From Paragordius varius (taxonomy: Eukaryota; Nematomorpha): 64,000 nt of DNA. Where the stretch lies: assembly GCA_964247055.1 (NCBI GenBank), contig OZ176056.1, positions 2,852,001 to 2,916,000 on the forward strand. The letters are read 5' to 3'. Made by a program: the position numbers and the translations under genes. This document shows positions 50,356 through 62,103 of the stretch, piece by piece; the stretch's first letter is position 1; the number at the start of each line of letters is the position of its first letter. The notes under the pieces are model-generated. The model was not told where the DNA came from, did no database searches, and saw only the letters and a program-made list of their open reading frames with translations.

Positions 50356-50587
50356 ATATACTATTATTAATTTTCTATAGTCATACTAACTTGTAGAAAT
50401 AAAACAGTTGTTAAAACATAAGTCATCGTTGTACTTTCAATTAATATAGAATTTAAAGAAAAACAGTTATCAGAAAATTTGTTTAATTATGTTTATTTAA
50501 ACGTCATGTTCCCAAAATTACCTAGCTTAAAAAAAGTATATACATTATATATAATATATCGTATTTAATTGCAAATTTCTACAACAG

Positions 50588-50839
50588 ATATATTTTTACC
50601 AACACCCAAAAAAATTGTTGTGAATGTTGGGCAAAAGTTAGAACTTTTTGTCAGACTAGCAATCAAAATTCAAAATTGCACAGGAATCTGGCAAATAAAT
50701 GGAACCGAAATTAAAGATGGTTTTACGAAAAAATGGAATTCGTACACATATGTAAGAGCGAATGTTAGCAAAAATGATACTGGAACATACACATTTGTGG
50801 TTGGACCCAAATCAATAAGCATTAATGTGAAAGTTATAG
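50588..50839 (+). CDS. Ig-like domain exon 2
   Basis: 252 nt, acceptor CTACAACAG, donor GTAAAT, phase 1-1, 84 residues. It has VNVGQKLELFVRL (B strand), GIWQINGTEIKDG with the core Trp, and VSKNDTGTYTFVVG, the D-x-G-x-Y corner. As in the first Ig exon, the F-strand cysteine is Phe; the single Cys (NCTG) is not at the canonical B-strand site. Several N-glycosylation sites (NCT, NGT, NVS, NDT) fit a secreted product. Confidence 0.75.
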
Positions 50840-50908
50840 GTAAATCTATTTTATAATAATCTATTTATTTTTTTATAATTTTAATATACTATAATAATTC
50901 CAATATCA

Positions 50909-51105
50909 TTTACATTTCAAATTCACCCTTGAACAATTCGAATTTAGTTTTTCAAAAAAATATTAACTATATTTTATATTTCATATAATTAAATATTTTT
51001 TATAATTGAAATATGAAAATAAAACCTAAGTTATAAAAATATAATTAATGATTAATATTAGCCTGAAAACACATGTTTTTTAGGGTGAATATGATTTGTA
51101 AATGG
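50909..51105. repeat. Small MITE-like repeat, ATTTACA...TCAAATTCACCCT ends
   Basis: The left end and the complement of the right end (TTTAGGGTGAATATGATTTG) are inverted. Similar to the host repeat at 1398-2370. Confidence 0.45.
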
Positions 51106-51359
51106 TATATATTCTAATAAAAAATCTATCTGGATACTATAATGGCTGAGGTATATAATCTTAGGAGTTATTTAATAAAATAACTTTCGTAGGTAAATAT
51201 ATTCGGAAAGGGAAATGCCTGAAAATTATCATGATAACAGTGCCAAAAATGCTGTTTACAATTATGCTTCATAATCAAATATATCACTAAAATATATCTA
51301 TTACATATTTAAAAATAATACTTAAAATTTTTTTAAAAGTTTTTATTTTTTCGCTAAAT

Positions 51360-52520
51360 AGTGTAGTTCTCTTAACACTTGGATACAACACATTCATTTT
51401 GGTCCTTGGATTCAAATTGGGGTAGTTGAACCATGCCTGTTAAAAATTAAATAATATAACACTTCTATTCAAATTGGGGTATCTAAATACCCCAGACTAA
51501 ATTTAAATTAGGATTTTAAAAAACTATTGAATGAAACGGTCCCAATTTAAATTTATGCATCTATCCTTATAAAAATTACATAAATATGCCAAAATATGTA
51601 AATAAAATTTTTTTTTTGAATAAAAAGTTCCATCTCAAACTCCTTCGACGCCATTTTTATTTTAAATTTTTTTGCAAAATATCGTCTTCTAATAATTTTA
51701 GGGTAAATTTAAAGCTAATATCTTATTTAAATTACATATAAAATTGATAAAAATAGAAAAAGCCGTTTATTTTGTAATATTTTTCAATTTTATCATTGAA
51801 CAGATGTCAGGTTGACTAAATTTTTACCTCTCGCTTTTAAAATAAGTAATATCAAGTATTTTTGAATAAAACTTTTGATATATTTTGGTTTATTAATGTT
51901 ATATAAGTGCAAAATTTTGCAATGGTTTCGATTCTTTCCATATTTTTTAAATAATTTAATTTTAAACAGGCCTTGGGTATTTATTTACCCCAATTTGAAT
52001 CGAAGGACTAAAATGAATGTGTTGTATCCAAGTGTTAAGAATTATGGAAGGAATATAAACCATGACAATTTTGCACTTATATAACATTAATAAACCGGAA
52101 TATATAAAAAAATTTCAAAAATACTTGATATTACTCATTTTAAGGTAAAACCTAAAGGTAATTTAGTCAAAGTCGCATATCATTGATTAATACAAAAAAA
52201 CCACTTTTTTTATAGATATCAATTTTAGATATGATTTAAATAAAAAATTAGTTTTACTATACCATGAAAATAAATGAACACGATATTTTGAAAAAAATTT
52301 GCAAAACAAAAATTGCGTCCAAGTAGTTGGGCATGAAAATTTTTTTCAAATTAAATTTTATTTAGATATTTTAGCTTATTTATATAATTTTTATTGGGAT
52401 AGAAGCATGAATTTTAATTAGGACTGTTTCCTTCAGTAGTTTTTTTTTACATTTTAAATTTAATTAGGTCTGTTTAATCCAAATTGAATCAAAGTGTTCA
52501 AATGACACAAAGATGCTGAG
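51360..52520. repeat. Large imperfect palindrome (arms near 0.5 kb)
   Basis: The arms are about 51360-51943 and 52045-52520. The best-matched part, 51836-51943 against 52045-52143, shares TTTTGATATAT..., TTATATAAGTGCAAAATT and ATTGCAATGG-like runs in inverse order. The roughly 100-base loop holds the motif CCAATTTGAATCGAAGGACT, which recurs inverted near 51400 and also at 35510 and 38168. It is probably a foldback transposon or an inverted pair of MITEs, in an intron of the Ig/FN3 gene. The open frame 51875-52084 lies in it and is not a gene. Confidence 0.6.
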
Positions 52521-54434
52521 CGCGCTGAAAAATTTAATTTTATCCTAAATTATAACTTAAAATATTATTTAAAACTGCAGTTTTAAATTTTAAAAATTAA
52601 CTATTATATTATGTTAATATTCTGTCCCATATTCATACTATTTTTTGGTATGAAAACGGGATAAAAACACTAATATATATTTAAAAATATTGTTAATATA
52701 ATAATGATAAACATTTTTAATATCTCAAACTTTAAATATTCGTTAATTTATGATTCATCTTAAATATTTTTTTACAAAATTCCATCTAAATTTTAAAGGA
52801 AAGGCTTTTAATTGAAATTTTGCGTAAGTAGTGTTCAGCATCATCAAATTATATAGAATTAAAGTAAAGTGTTTTTATGCGGTTTCTATTATAAAATTGT
52901 ACGAAATACGTTCCAACAATGTTAAAAATAAATTTTTGAAAAAAAAGGATGCATTTTTTAAAAAATAATTTTAGTTAATAAAATTTAGCTTAATTTATCA
53001 TATTTATTGCGCCTCGGCATTTTTGCCTTTATTGTAAGAGAACAGCCCATTATAAAAGAACCAAAAAGTTTGGGACTTTTGGAGCCCCAATCCTATAACT
53101 AATTCTTTTAAAATAATTGTTTGGCTTTTTATTAGTAGTTTATTATATATTATATATTTAAAATAAAGCTTATAGCTTTTAAAGAAAATTATCTGAAAAA
53201 ATGTGTGCAGATTTTGTCAATTCTATATTAAGTATAGTAAAAAAGTGTTCTATATTGCTCGTAAGTAAAAGGAAATGCACCAAGATATTCCCAATATAAA
53301 TCCTTATCAAAATATTATTATATCAGGGTATCTTTTTGTTACCCCCCATTGGAAGCAGTGTGATACTGAGCATCTTTATTTTAGGCTAAATGCTTTATTT
53401 CAAAAATATTATAGTATTACATACTATAATTTAAAGCAGAACAATATCTTAATATTTTAACTTCAAAAGTGGTCCAAGTCTCAAAATATTTAAACCGTTA
53501 AATGGTCTAGTTATCTTAAAAAACGCAATGCGGATGAGATAACAACATTTTTAATATATAATTGTTTCGCAATATGTTGAACATATTTTTAGATGCAATG
53601 TATAAAACACTTTAAGGAATTTGAAAATATTTGAATGCCAAATGTTAGAATAGGGTTCGAGGTTTAATTAAGTTCAACATCAACGATATATATATAGAAA
53701 AGGGGTATATATACAAAGGTTTGTTTTACCGTTTCACCATACTCGAAAACATCTTAAAATACGCATCAAAATTTTATAAAATTATAACTTTTAACCAAAC
53801 TAGGCTTTTAATATAATGTTTGATGTTATATCCCATATATGCAAATTCTTATCGCAAAATTTAGTTTATTTTAGAAGGCGTCAAATATATATGACGTTCG
53901 AGACTCACATCTTATAATTAGAATTAAAGAAGCTTGCTTTCTTTTAATACTCCTGACATTTTGGGGTAATATACCCTATCCTTTTACCTTTTATAGACGC
54001 TTGCAAAAAAAATTTATTTAAAATTCCTTATTTAATACTTTTTACACGCCATTTTTTCAATTATTTAAATCGCTAGTACAACATGCAATAAATAAATATG
54101 TTGGTTGAACAACGTAAGCAATTAACTTTCGAAGGCTCTAATTACGATTTAACACCAAATTTTCGTAATTGATTTCGATATCAGTTGTGCTTTTGAATCT
54201 GTTCTGGAGCTATCTATATTTAGGGCTCTGGAAAAAATTAAAATATAAGTTTTTTACACCCTGTGTCACTGCGTAAAAATTTATTTCTTAGATAGCCCAG
54301 CGAATTCATTTGGCGAAAAAAATTAATTTATAGATGACCTGGTTGAAAGAGAAAATTTAAATTTAGCATCTCTTATCATTTAATTTAACACAATAAAATA
54401 CTTATAAGATTAATAAATTATATTTTTTGAGTAA
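52521..54434. other. AT-rich intron sequence
   Basis: No exon is recognised. An inverted, diverged copy of the 2500-2910 repeat occupies about 53990-54260. The open frame 53275-53460 lacks splice or family signals. Confidence 0.4.
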
Positions 54435-54620
54435 TACTGTTTTATTTTGGAATCCTACCTGAGCGGGAAGTGGAATTCAACGATCTGCATACAGGTTTAC
54501 ATATAATATTTTTACTGAGATTTACGGATATTGGTTGAAATTACATTAATTGTAAATCCTATTTTGCATTAATTTATATAGATTTGATTCCTGCTCATAT
54601 AAATTCCAAAATAAAACAGT
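54435..54620. mobile_element. Short MITE with 18-bp perfect inverted ends
   Basis: 186 bp. Begins ACTGTTTTATTTTGGAAT and ends with its complement. The similarity continues inward (GAGCGGGAA against GAGCAGGAA). No coding content. Confidence 0.7.
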
Positions 54621-55049
54621 TAAATATTTTATTAATTTTATTTAATATATGCGTTTTTAGTATAAATTATAAATGTTAATAAATTTAAAGTTAAAAAATT
54701 TTTAAGTTCATAACATTTTAATTGTGTAAGAAATATGTTAAAGGTTTAAACAGGATTTTTGATCTGAGTTTTAATAAAACCCTAATTATATGATTTTAAG
54801 CTATTAAATATGTAAATATCTGATATCTATAAATAATTAAATATCTCAAGTTTAGATTATTTTTTCCTTGAATAGATTTAATTTCCCGATTTTTGCCCAA
54901 CTTTGATTTTTCAAATTTAATAAAAAACAAATTACAATTTTTGTGGCATCGCTGGTTATAGGCTATCATATAATAACTCTTTTTGCTTGCAAACAGGGTG
55001 CAACATAAGATGCGATAATTTAGTATACAATCTTAAAATGAAGATTAAC

Positions 55050-55073
55050 ATATATATATATATATATATATAT
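55050..55073. repeat. (TA)n microsatellite
   Basis: About 12 TA units in the intron upstream of the FN3-like exon at 55249. Confidence 0.8.
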
Positions 55074-55248
55074 TGCATTACTTATACAAAAATTGCTTAT
55101 GATTATTATTATTAATACGTGAAATAGATCAATTCAATGACAACGTTTTTTTAGTTGTTACTTATTAAGCAGAATTTTCTTAATATATGAAAGCGACTGT
55201 TATAGTTATTACGACCATTTATACTAATAATTTGTTTTATTTATAAAG

Positions 55249-55494
55249 ATCCTTTAGTATCCAAACTCTATCCCGATCAGGTTACAACTGATTTTTCACC
55301 AGTTGTGGAACAAAATCAAACTTATTATGTTAGTATTTATGAAAATGAATTTGAAGTTAACGAAGAATATATAAGGAATAATACCCAACTAACACCCTAC
55401 ACATATGAAATACCTCCAAATTTTGAGGGATCATATACTTTTTGTATCACCGCTTCTTTCGAGGAATATTGTGCGGAGGAGATTGATATTCCAG
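55249..55494 (+). CDS. FN3-like domain exon (two-cysteine type), second unit
   Basis: 246 nt, acceptor TTATAAAG, donor GTTAAT, phase 1-1, 82 residues. (D)PLVSKLYPDQVTTDFSPV, YYVSIYENEFEV, LTPYTYEIPPNFEGSYTF and CITASFEEYCAEEIDIP. The C-I-T...EEYC pair and the terminal I-P match the exon at 44499, so Ig plus FN3 appears to be a duplicated unit within the gene. Confidence 0.7.
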
Positions 55495-56666
55495 GTTAAT
55501 ATTTTTAGTATAATCTTATAAGTTCATGCGGATCATTATGCAATTTTTAAATTTTATCTAAAACCTCATCGTGTTAAGTGAAAACGAGTTTAGGTGGTTT
55601 CAAAGCCACGCGAGACAAAAATATGGAATTCAAAATTTTATATTTTTAAAACTCTATAAAGATCATAATTTGGCTGGTTTAATTTATTTTTTTCCATGAA
55701 CATTTATGAAGTGGATATTGAGCCATGTTTTTCCCGAGAGTTATGACGGAAGAGGCCACTAAGCATATATGATCATAATTCATAATTTTACGTTTAAAAT
55801 TAATTGTTAAATCCCTCATATAATTGTAAAATTGTCAAACCTGTATTCTCGCTAATATTTATTCCGGATGACTATATTTTAAATTCTGAAATGTTAATAT
55901 ATATAAGATAAATGATAAAAGGTTTATTAACTTTTATATATTATTACAAAAGGAATTATGCTAGATAAATTTATTAAATGACTAGGGAAGCGATGGTCAA
56001 AACCACTGGCAACAAAACGGGGTTTAATAATTGATGCTATGAAAAATATATCGCCAATACCTAAAAGTTTTAAGATACGTATAAATTGACTGAGAATACG
56101 GTTAAGCTAGAAAAAGTTTTTGGTAATTTATAATTGACTAAAGTAAATCGCATCTTCACCCTACACCAGGGCAAAAAAATAAAAAACAAGGTACCATCAG
56201 CAAAAATTTATTCGTTAATATGATGTGGAAACATAAATTTAAAAGCTAAATGTTATTTAATCTGTCGTATTTCAGCAGGGTCTTGGGGGCCTAAATATTA
56301 GCTTAAACATTACGATTTGCTTCAAATATGAATAAAATTTATGTGCGGATAAAATTCTATTTATTTTACCATACACTTACTAGATATTAAGAACGTACCC
56401 AATATATAACTCAAAAATAGCAGCAAGATAATAAATATTAACAGTCCTCGAATATTTTCATATTATAAATATTTTTGATGTGATAAAATAATTTTGGCAC
56501 CATTTTCGCTTTGGGTTTTATGTATAACAATCCATGTATAAAAATAAAGTCAATTCTTTTTCTACATAAGATTTTACAGAATAAATATAAATATTGGAAA
56601 TTAATTATACTCAATTTCCAATGCATATTATCTAAATCTATATAATGTATATCATATATATCATAT

Positions 56667-57610
56667 ATAAAGGTGTAGTCATAAGTTTTTATTGTTTTTT
56701 GGTTAAACAAATAGATAAATTAGAGAATCATTTATTGTTTAATATGTACACGGCTTCACATTTCGCCCTTGAAGGTTTTGTTGAATCATTTATCAATGTT
56801 CTCCAAATTAATGAAGTAGTGCTTTATTAGGTTGAGCTTCATTGATGTAAAGATGTAATAATCAGATAGAGTCAGTTGAGCAGGGCGGATGCAAAATTTT
56901 TTTTTCATCATACAGATTTTAAGGCGTGAATCAGCTGTGTGAGACGAAAAATTGTTACGTAGCGAATCACTTTGTCATTTCTGGCTGGGAGGTTTTTCGA
57001 GTAATGCATCGTTTAAATTAATCGAGTTGCTTATTAATGGTCTCCATAGCTTTAAACATAATAAAAATACCAGTAACACATGTTATTTCTAAAGCGATTC
57101 AGGTATTTGTGTTAATGGACCCTTGGCAAAGTAAAGACGATTATTTTCGTTTAGCATTTATAATGAAGCTTTTTTCATCATCAGTCACATTTAGTGCAAA
57201 AACACCTCATGACGCTTAAGCAGGTTTCGGAAGTCACTTAATAATTTTCATGTTTATTTAAATTGTGTAGGCCTTTTTTTACCAAGTTTGGCCAATCCCA
57301 TTGCTAGACGCCTGCTGAATATCCAAACATGGAATGCTATTGCCAACTGTTGATTTCGAATTGGGTCCTATATCCAATAACTATTGTACCTGATCGTCTA
57401 TGTGGTCAACCAGAAAGACCACGGTTCTTGAACACAATTTTTGAAACCATTTAACGTGATTTAATTGGGATAGCATGTGTTAAAATGACGTTTTTTTTAA
57501 ACCTTTTTTTGATGAAACAAAACATTCTTAGCGTTCTGAAAATGTTCTTCGAAGTCAGAAAATTTGATATAATTACCGAGTGATAAAATAAAACGCTACC
57601 TTTTTGCGGA
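56667..57610 (-). mobile_element. Mariner fragment, decayed
   Basis: The left edge TATAAAGGTGTAGTCATAAGT-like sequence matches the 3' inverted end of the mariner at 8587-9735. Minus-strand pieces fit mariner transposase: LNDALLEK, NFSSHTADSRLK, LSDYYIFTSM, LIKHYFINLENIDK, FNKTFKGEM, running from about 57050 to 56700, and a VSKIVFKNRGLSG-like N-terminal part near 57450. Frames change often, so it is dead. The 5' end is not recognised and it stops just before the duplicated block at 57632. Confidence 0.65.
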
Positions 57611-58242
57611 ATCGAAATGCTTATATAGTTTAATATCAAATGAAAAGTTCTATATAAAATCGATCGTTTGCCCACTTTTTGCTCATGTCTTCTCTTAGTT
57701 AGGTAATTACATAAATTTATATCACAATGTGAGTTTGTGGGAAGGTGTTTTCAATATGCAATTTTAACTTACTTCCATTTAAAAATCAGAAGATTGCAAG
57801 GTAATTAGCATCAGTTATTATTAAAATATTGATTATATAGTTTATTATAGGGAAGTTTACTTTCACTATGGTTGCCCTAATTTTTTACCGCATTGTTCTC
57901 TTTAAAATCCAAAATTATAAAATATAACATTAGAAAATATGATAAAGGAGCCTAAATTAAGTATTTTAATTTTATACCTGTTTTAATATTAAAACAGTAT
58001 ATAATTTGTACTAAATAATCTCAAATTAAATATAACAAATCTAAAAATCATGATTTTAACTTAGACTCACTTAAAATTAATTCATTTTCCCTTTATGCAA
58101 AGATTAAATTAAAAAATTGTAATATTTTCAAATTATTATCATTAAAATTAGTATCTTTTTCATGTTAGTTATTCAGTATAAAAGGAAGGTGAATATATTT
58201 AACTAAAATAAATGTATATCTATTTACTTTTTTTTCCTTTAG

Positions 58243-58464
58243 CCATGCCGAGTGTCAATATACATTTTACGACGCAAAAAAATGGTGTAAACCTATCTTG
58301 GACAGAATATAACGGGGTATCGTATTCACTAACCGCTAATGGAAAAATGTTTAAGAATAATATTAAACCAAAATATTTCATTACATATGAGCTGCTTCAA
58401 TCAAATAAATTAATTTTTACTGCATACAACAAGAGAGGAGAAACCAATTTTACTATACCTGAAA
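58243..58464 (+). CDS. FN3-like domain exon, downstream gene copy
   Basis: Identical in protein to 614-835, with the same splice sites and phase 1-1. It follows the FN3-like exon at 55249 in the proposed gene. Confidence 0.7.
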
Positions 58465-58717
58465 GTAAATTTTAAATGAAAATAACATTATGCATCGTTA
58501 TTTATTTATTATTAATTGTAATTATAATTAAATTCTATCAATTATATTAAAATTTAAAAATTATTCAGATGAATAGTCCCAGATTTTTCTCTTTAAAAAT
58601 ATTAATGGTTTTTGTTTGTAATGGGTCGCGTTCACTCTTATACAATTATTATTGAGTAAAAAATAATGGTTTATTATGGCACTGCTAATAATATTCCCAT
58701 ATATAATTATAACATAG

Positions 58718-58957
58718 CACCTATAATATCCGCAATAAGACCGAGAGAAATAGGGGAAAAAACTACTAAAATAGAGTGGGATTCCAATGTCAACTTTTTT
58801 AACATATTTGAAGGCGAAAACTGCGAAAATTGGTTAAACCATACATCCAATCCATCTTATAGTGTATTCTTAAATGCGTCGACCAAGAAAATATGTATTA
58901 GTGGTAGCAATGGATACTTCTCTGGCCCAATCAAAACTTTTGTCCTTAAACCAACAA
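58718..58957 (+). CDS. Variable FN3-like domain exon, downstream gene copy
   Basis: 240 nt, acceptor ACATAG, donor GTATGTGC, phase 1-1, 80 residues. It keeps the family marks (KIEWDSNVNFFNIF, ENCENWLNHTS, KKICISGSNGYFSGPIK, ending KPT). Only its edges and the segments around the two cysteines match the exon at 1096-1344; the first 40 residues are almost unrelated and three residues are missing. The flanking introns match closely. N-glycosylation sites include NHT and NAS. Confidence 0.7.
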
Positions 58958-59000
58958 GTATGTGCAATATATGTTTTAACATGTTTTATATCACATGTTA

Positions 59001-59215
59001 TGCCAACAAATTAATATTGCCACCTACCCACGGTGTTGGCTTAGGCATGAAAATGCCCAAACGGCAAAGGCCAGTTTCTAATGATCAGTAAAATCATTAG
59101 TTGTACACAAGGGCATTTGCACTACGTAAAAATTGCATCAGATTACCAAAAATATTATAAATATGAATTTCGTGGTACGAAAACTACGAATCCGGAGTCC
59201 TACCCTATGATGATG
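59001..59215 (+). mobile_element. SINE-like insertion with 12-bp target duplication
   Basis: About 215 bases absent from the first gene copy, flanked by TATCACATGTTA (58989-59000 and 59216-59227). It ends in a short ATGATG run. A CTACGAATCC near its 3' end is only a loose match to a B box. Length, direct repeats and short-repeat tail fit a SINE, but no tRNA-derived head is clear. Inserted after the large duplication. Confidence 0.6.
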
Positions 59216-59434
59216 TATCACATGTTAGTATATTATTTACAGTTCAAATTCACCCTTGAAAAACTCAAATTCAACCTCGTCAATTCAATTCGCCCTAAAC
59301 TGAATTATGTGCTTTTTAAGATTAAAACTTACCTTATTTTTTAATATTTTTAAAATATGAAACTCTGTTTAAAATTAATATAATGCTGATATCGTAAAAA
59401 TATATCTCATATTACTGATAAGTTATGTTAGAAC

Positions 59435-60126
59435 TAGGGTTGTGCTGACCAAGTTATGACCGGTCAATTGACCGAGTCATGACCAGGTCAGTGAATATTT
59501 ATTTTTTAACCATGGTCATTTAAAAAAACAACTGTTTTTGAAAAATTGAATTTTTTTTGGAAGAAAGATATAAAGATTGTATAGTTTTTTAATATATTTT
59601 CTAAAAAATATATTTTAAATATGCTTATTTAACAATATGATATTGTTAAACATGCATTTTTATAACATTAGGATTTAATATCCAGTTATTTCGAAAAACA
59701 AAACAATCAAGAGCTTTTCAAAATATGGAATTATTCCATATCTGTGAACCAATAAAATGAATAACATTATATAATTGTATATTTTAATGATGAAAGAAAG
59801 TGTCAAACAAACTAGGTAAAATTTAATTTGAAATATCCAGTATAAGCTATGTATTTGAAGCTTCAGAAGGCCACAAACATGTGGCAAAATTCAATTTTAT
59901 ACAAATTTCTTGATTAAATTTGGTTAATATTTGTAAATAAATATTAAAAAAATGTATACTACAATCTTTTTAAAAAATATGATATTATTAGTGAAACGCA
60001 AGTGTAATTCGAACTTTATTTTGACAATCCAAAATCGCAAGATACTTAATTAAGTAAAAAGTGGTCATGACCCTGACTGGGTCTGACCGGACTTTTTTGA
60101 AAAAGCAGTCAAATGCACAACCCTAA
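59435..60126. mobile_element. MITE TAGGGTTGTGC, second copy
   Basis: Counterpart of 1603-2289, with the same ends and flanking TTAGAAC repeats. It was carried by the duplication. Confidence 0.75.
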
Positions 60127-60873
60127 TTAGAACACATAATATATTTGTAGGGTAGATTCGAATTGTTGAAGAGCGAATTTGAATTGTTCGTTAGGCCATT
60201 TTTTCATTTTGACTAATTATAAAATATGCAGTAAATTTTTGAATTCTTCATATAACCTCTCTTAAAAACAACCGCAAAATCTTATAAATTATTAATATAT
60301 GATTATGAAATTTCAATATATTTGGTAAAAAAAAAAGTTTAAAGTTATATTGCCTAACACTTCATGTTTCAATTTTTTCCCGAGTGACATATTGGGATAG
60401 TTGTATATCTAAGAGATCCATTATAAGTTAAACTACTGTTTTGAAAGTTATTTTGGTAAAAAATTATCAAACATTGTCAGGTAAGATAAAAAAGCATATA
60501 CTTTTTTTACAGATTTGTGACTACTAGAGTCCAAAAAAAATCGGAACAGCTCATATAAAAAATATATATCATGTTTTCGCTGATATTTGCAAAGTTAATT
60601 ATTTACCTTTTTAACCATAAAATACACTTTATTAGCCTTGTTGCATTGGCGATTTAATAAAAATTATAGAAAAAATGGCGGTGAAAAGTTAGAGATGAAA
60701 ATTGTTTTAAAAATTTGTATAATGCGCCAAAGCACTAAAGAATATACCTTAAATCAGGGGTATCTAACACAAATGGCTTAAAGAGCCACATTTAAATTAA
60801 TATAATTCAAGACAAAAGTATCAAATAAATATATTCCTCAAACTTTCATAGATGTGTTAATTTTTATATTAAA

Positions 60874-62103
60874 CTAGCGTGAATCTCGTGCTGCTACGCA
60901 GCCCGAGGAAGTCCTTCGGACTTCTGGGGAGGGGGGGGGGTTCGAAGTTTGGATTTGAATGGGTCTACCGTTTTTCCTGTAGATCACAAAGCCAGCATTT
61001 TCCATTTTTATAAATATATAGATTACCATAAATAATGTATTAATATCCATATATCTTTTAACATGCTATACATATGATAGATACTCCTTACTCAGCATCT
61101 ATCATCAAAGAAACGCTTGACTAAAATTTTTGCCTTTTAACAGGCAATACGAAAAAACTTTCTCGAATTTTTCCAGTCTCATACCGTGGGCAAAAAAATA
61201 CAATCAAAAAATTATTTTTGTGGACTTTGTTTTTTGAAAAAAATGGCATTTTTTGGGGGGAGCGGGTAAAAAGAGGACCTAAATCAAAAAGTGACTCGAC
61301 TATGTTCGGCGCAATCGAAAATAAGTAAACAAAAATCATATTTGAAATTGAATGGTCCAACACGTTCTCCGGAAAATTGTCTCAAAAACACGATTTTGTG
61401 GACTTCTGTTTTTAAAAAAACCCGTTTTTCATACGGGGTGGGCCCAAACTGGGGACCTAATTCCAAAAAAGGGCGAAGCTATTGTCGGGGCATTCATTAA
61501 TGATTAAATTTTTCCGATATTTGGATTTAAATGGCTCCACCGGTTTTCCGGAAACAGATCACAAAGTTATATGAAAAATCAGTTTTTAGCGGGTAGCTCC
61601 TTACCCAGCAGCTATCATCAAATAAACGGTGGACTAAAATTTTTGCCTTTTAACAGGGAATACGTAGAATCTTTATTGAATTTTTACGGTCTCATACCTA
61701 GGGCGAAAAATCGATTTAAAAAATTATTTTTGTGGACTTTGTTTTTTGAAAAAAATGGCATTTTACGGGGGGAGCGGGTAAAAAGAGGGCCTAAATCAAG
61801 TGACTCGACTATATTCGGCGCAATCGAAAATAAGTAAACAAAAATCATATTTGAAATTGAATGGTCCAATACGTTCTCCGGAAAATTGTCTCAAAAACAC
61901 GATTTTGTGGACTTCTGTTTTTAAAAAAACCCGTTTTTCATACGGGGTGGGCCCGAACTGGGGACCTATTTCAAAAAAAGGGCGAAGCTATTGTCGGGAC
62001 CTTTATTAATGATTATATTTTTTCGATATTTGGATTTGATTGGATCTACCGGTTTTCCTGTACCAGATCAAGCCAGCATTTTCCATTTTTATAAATATAT
62101 AGA
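60874..62103 (-). mobile_element. Non-autonomous Helitron, second copy
   Basis: Counterpart of 3036-4263, with CTAG at the left and TCTATATATTTATAAA (minus strand) at the right. Very few base differences. Confidence 0.75.

Noticed and set aside
56438-57219. Frames at 56438, 56645 and 57037 as genes
   Set aside because: The region reads as a decayed mariner on the minus strand with a recognisable 3' end.
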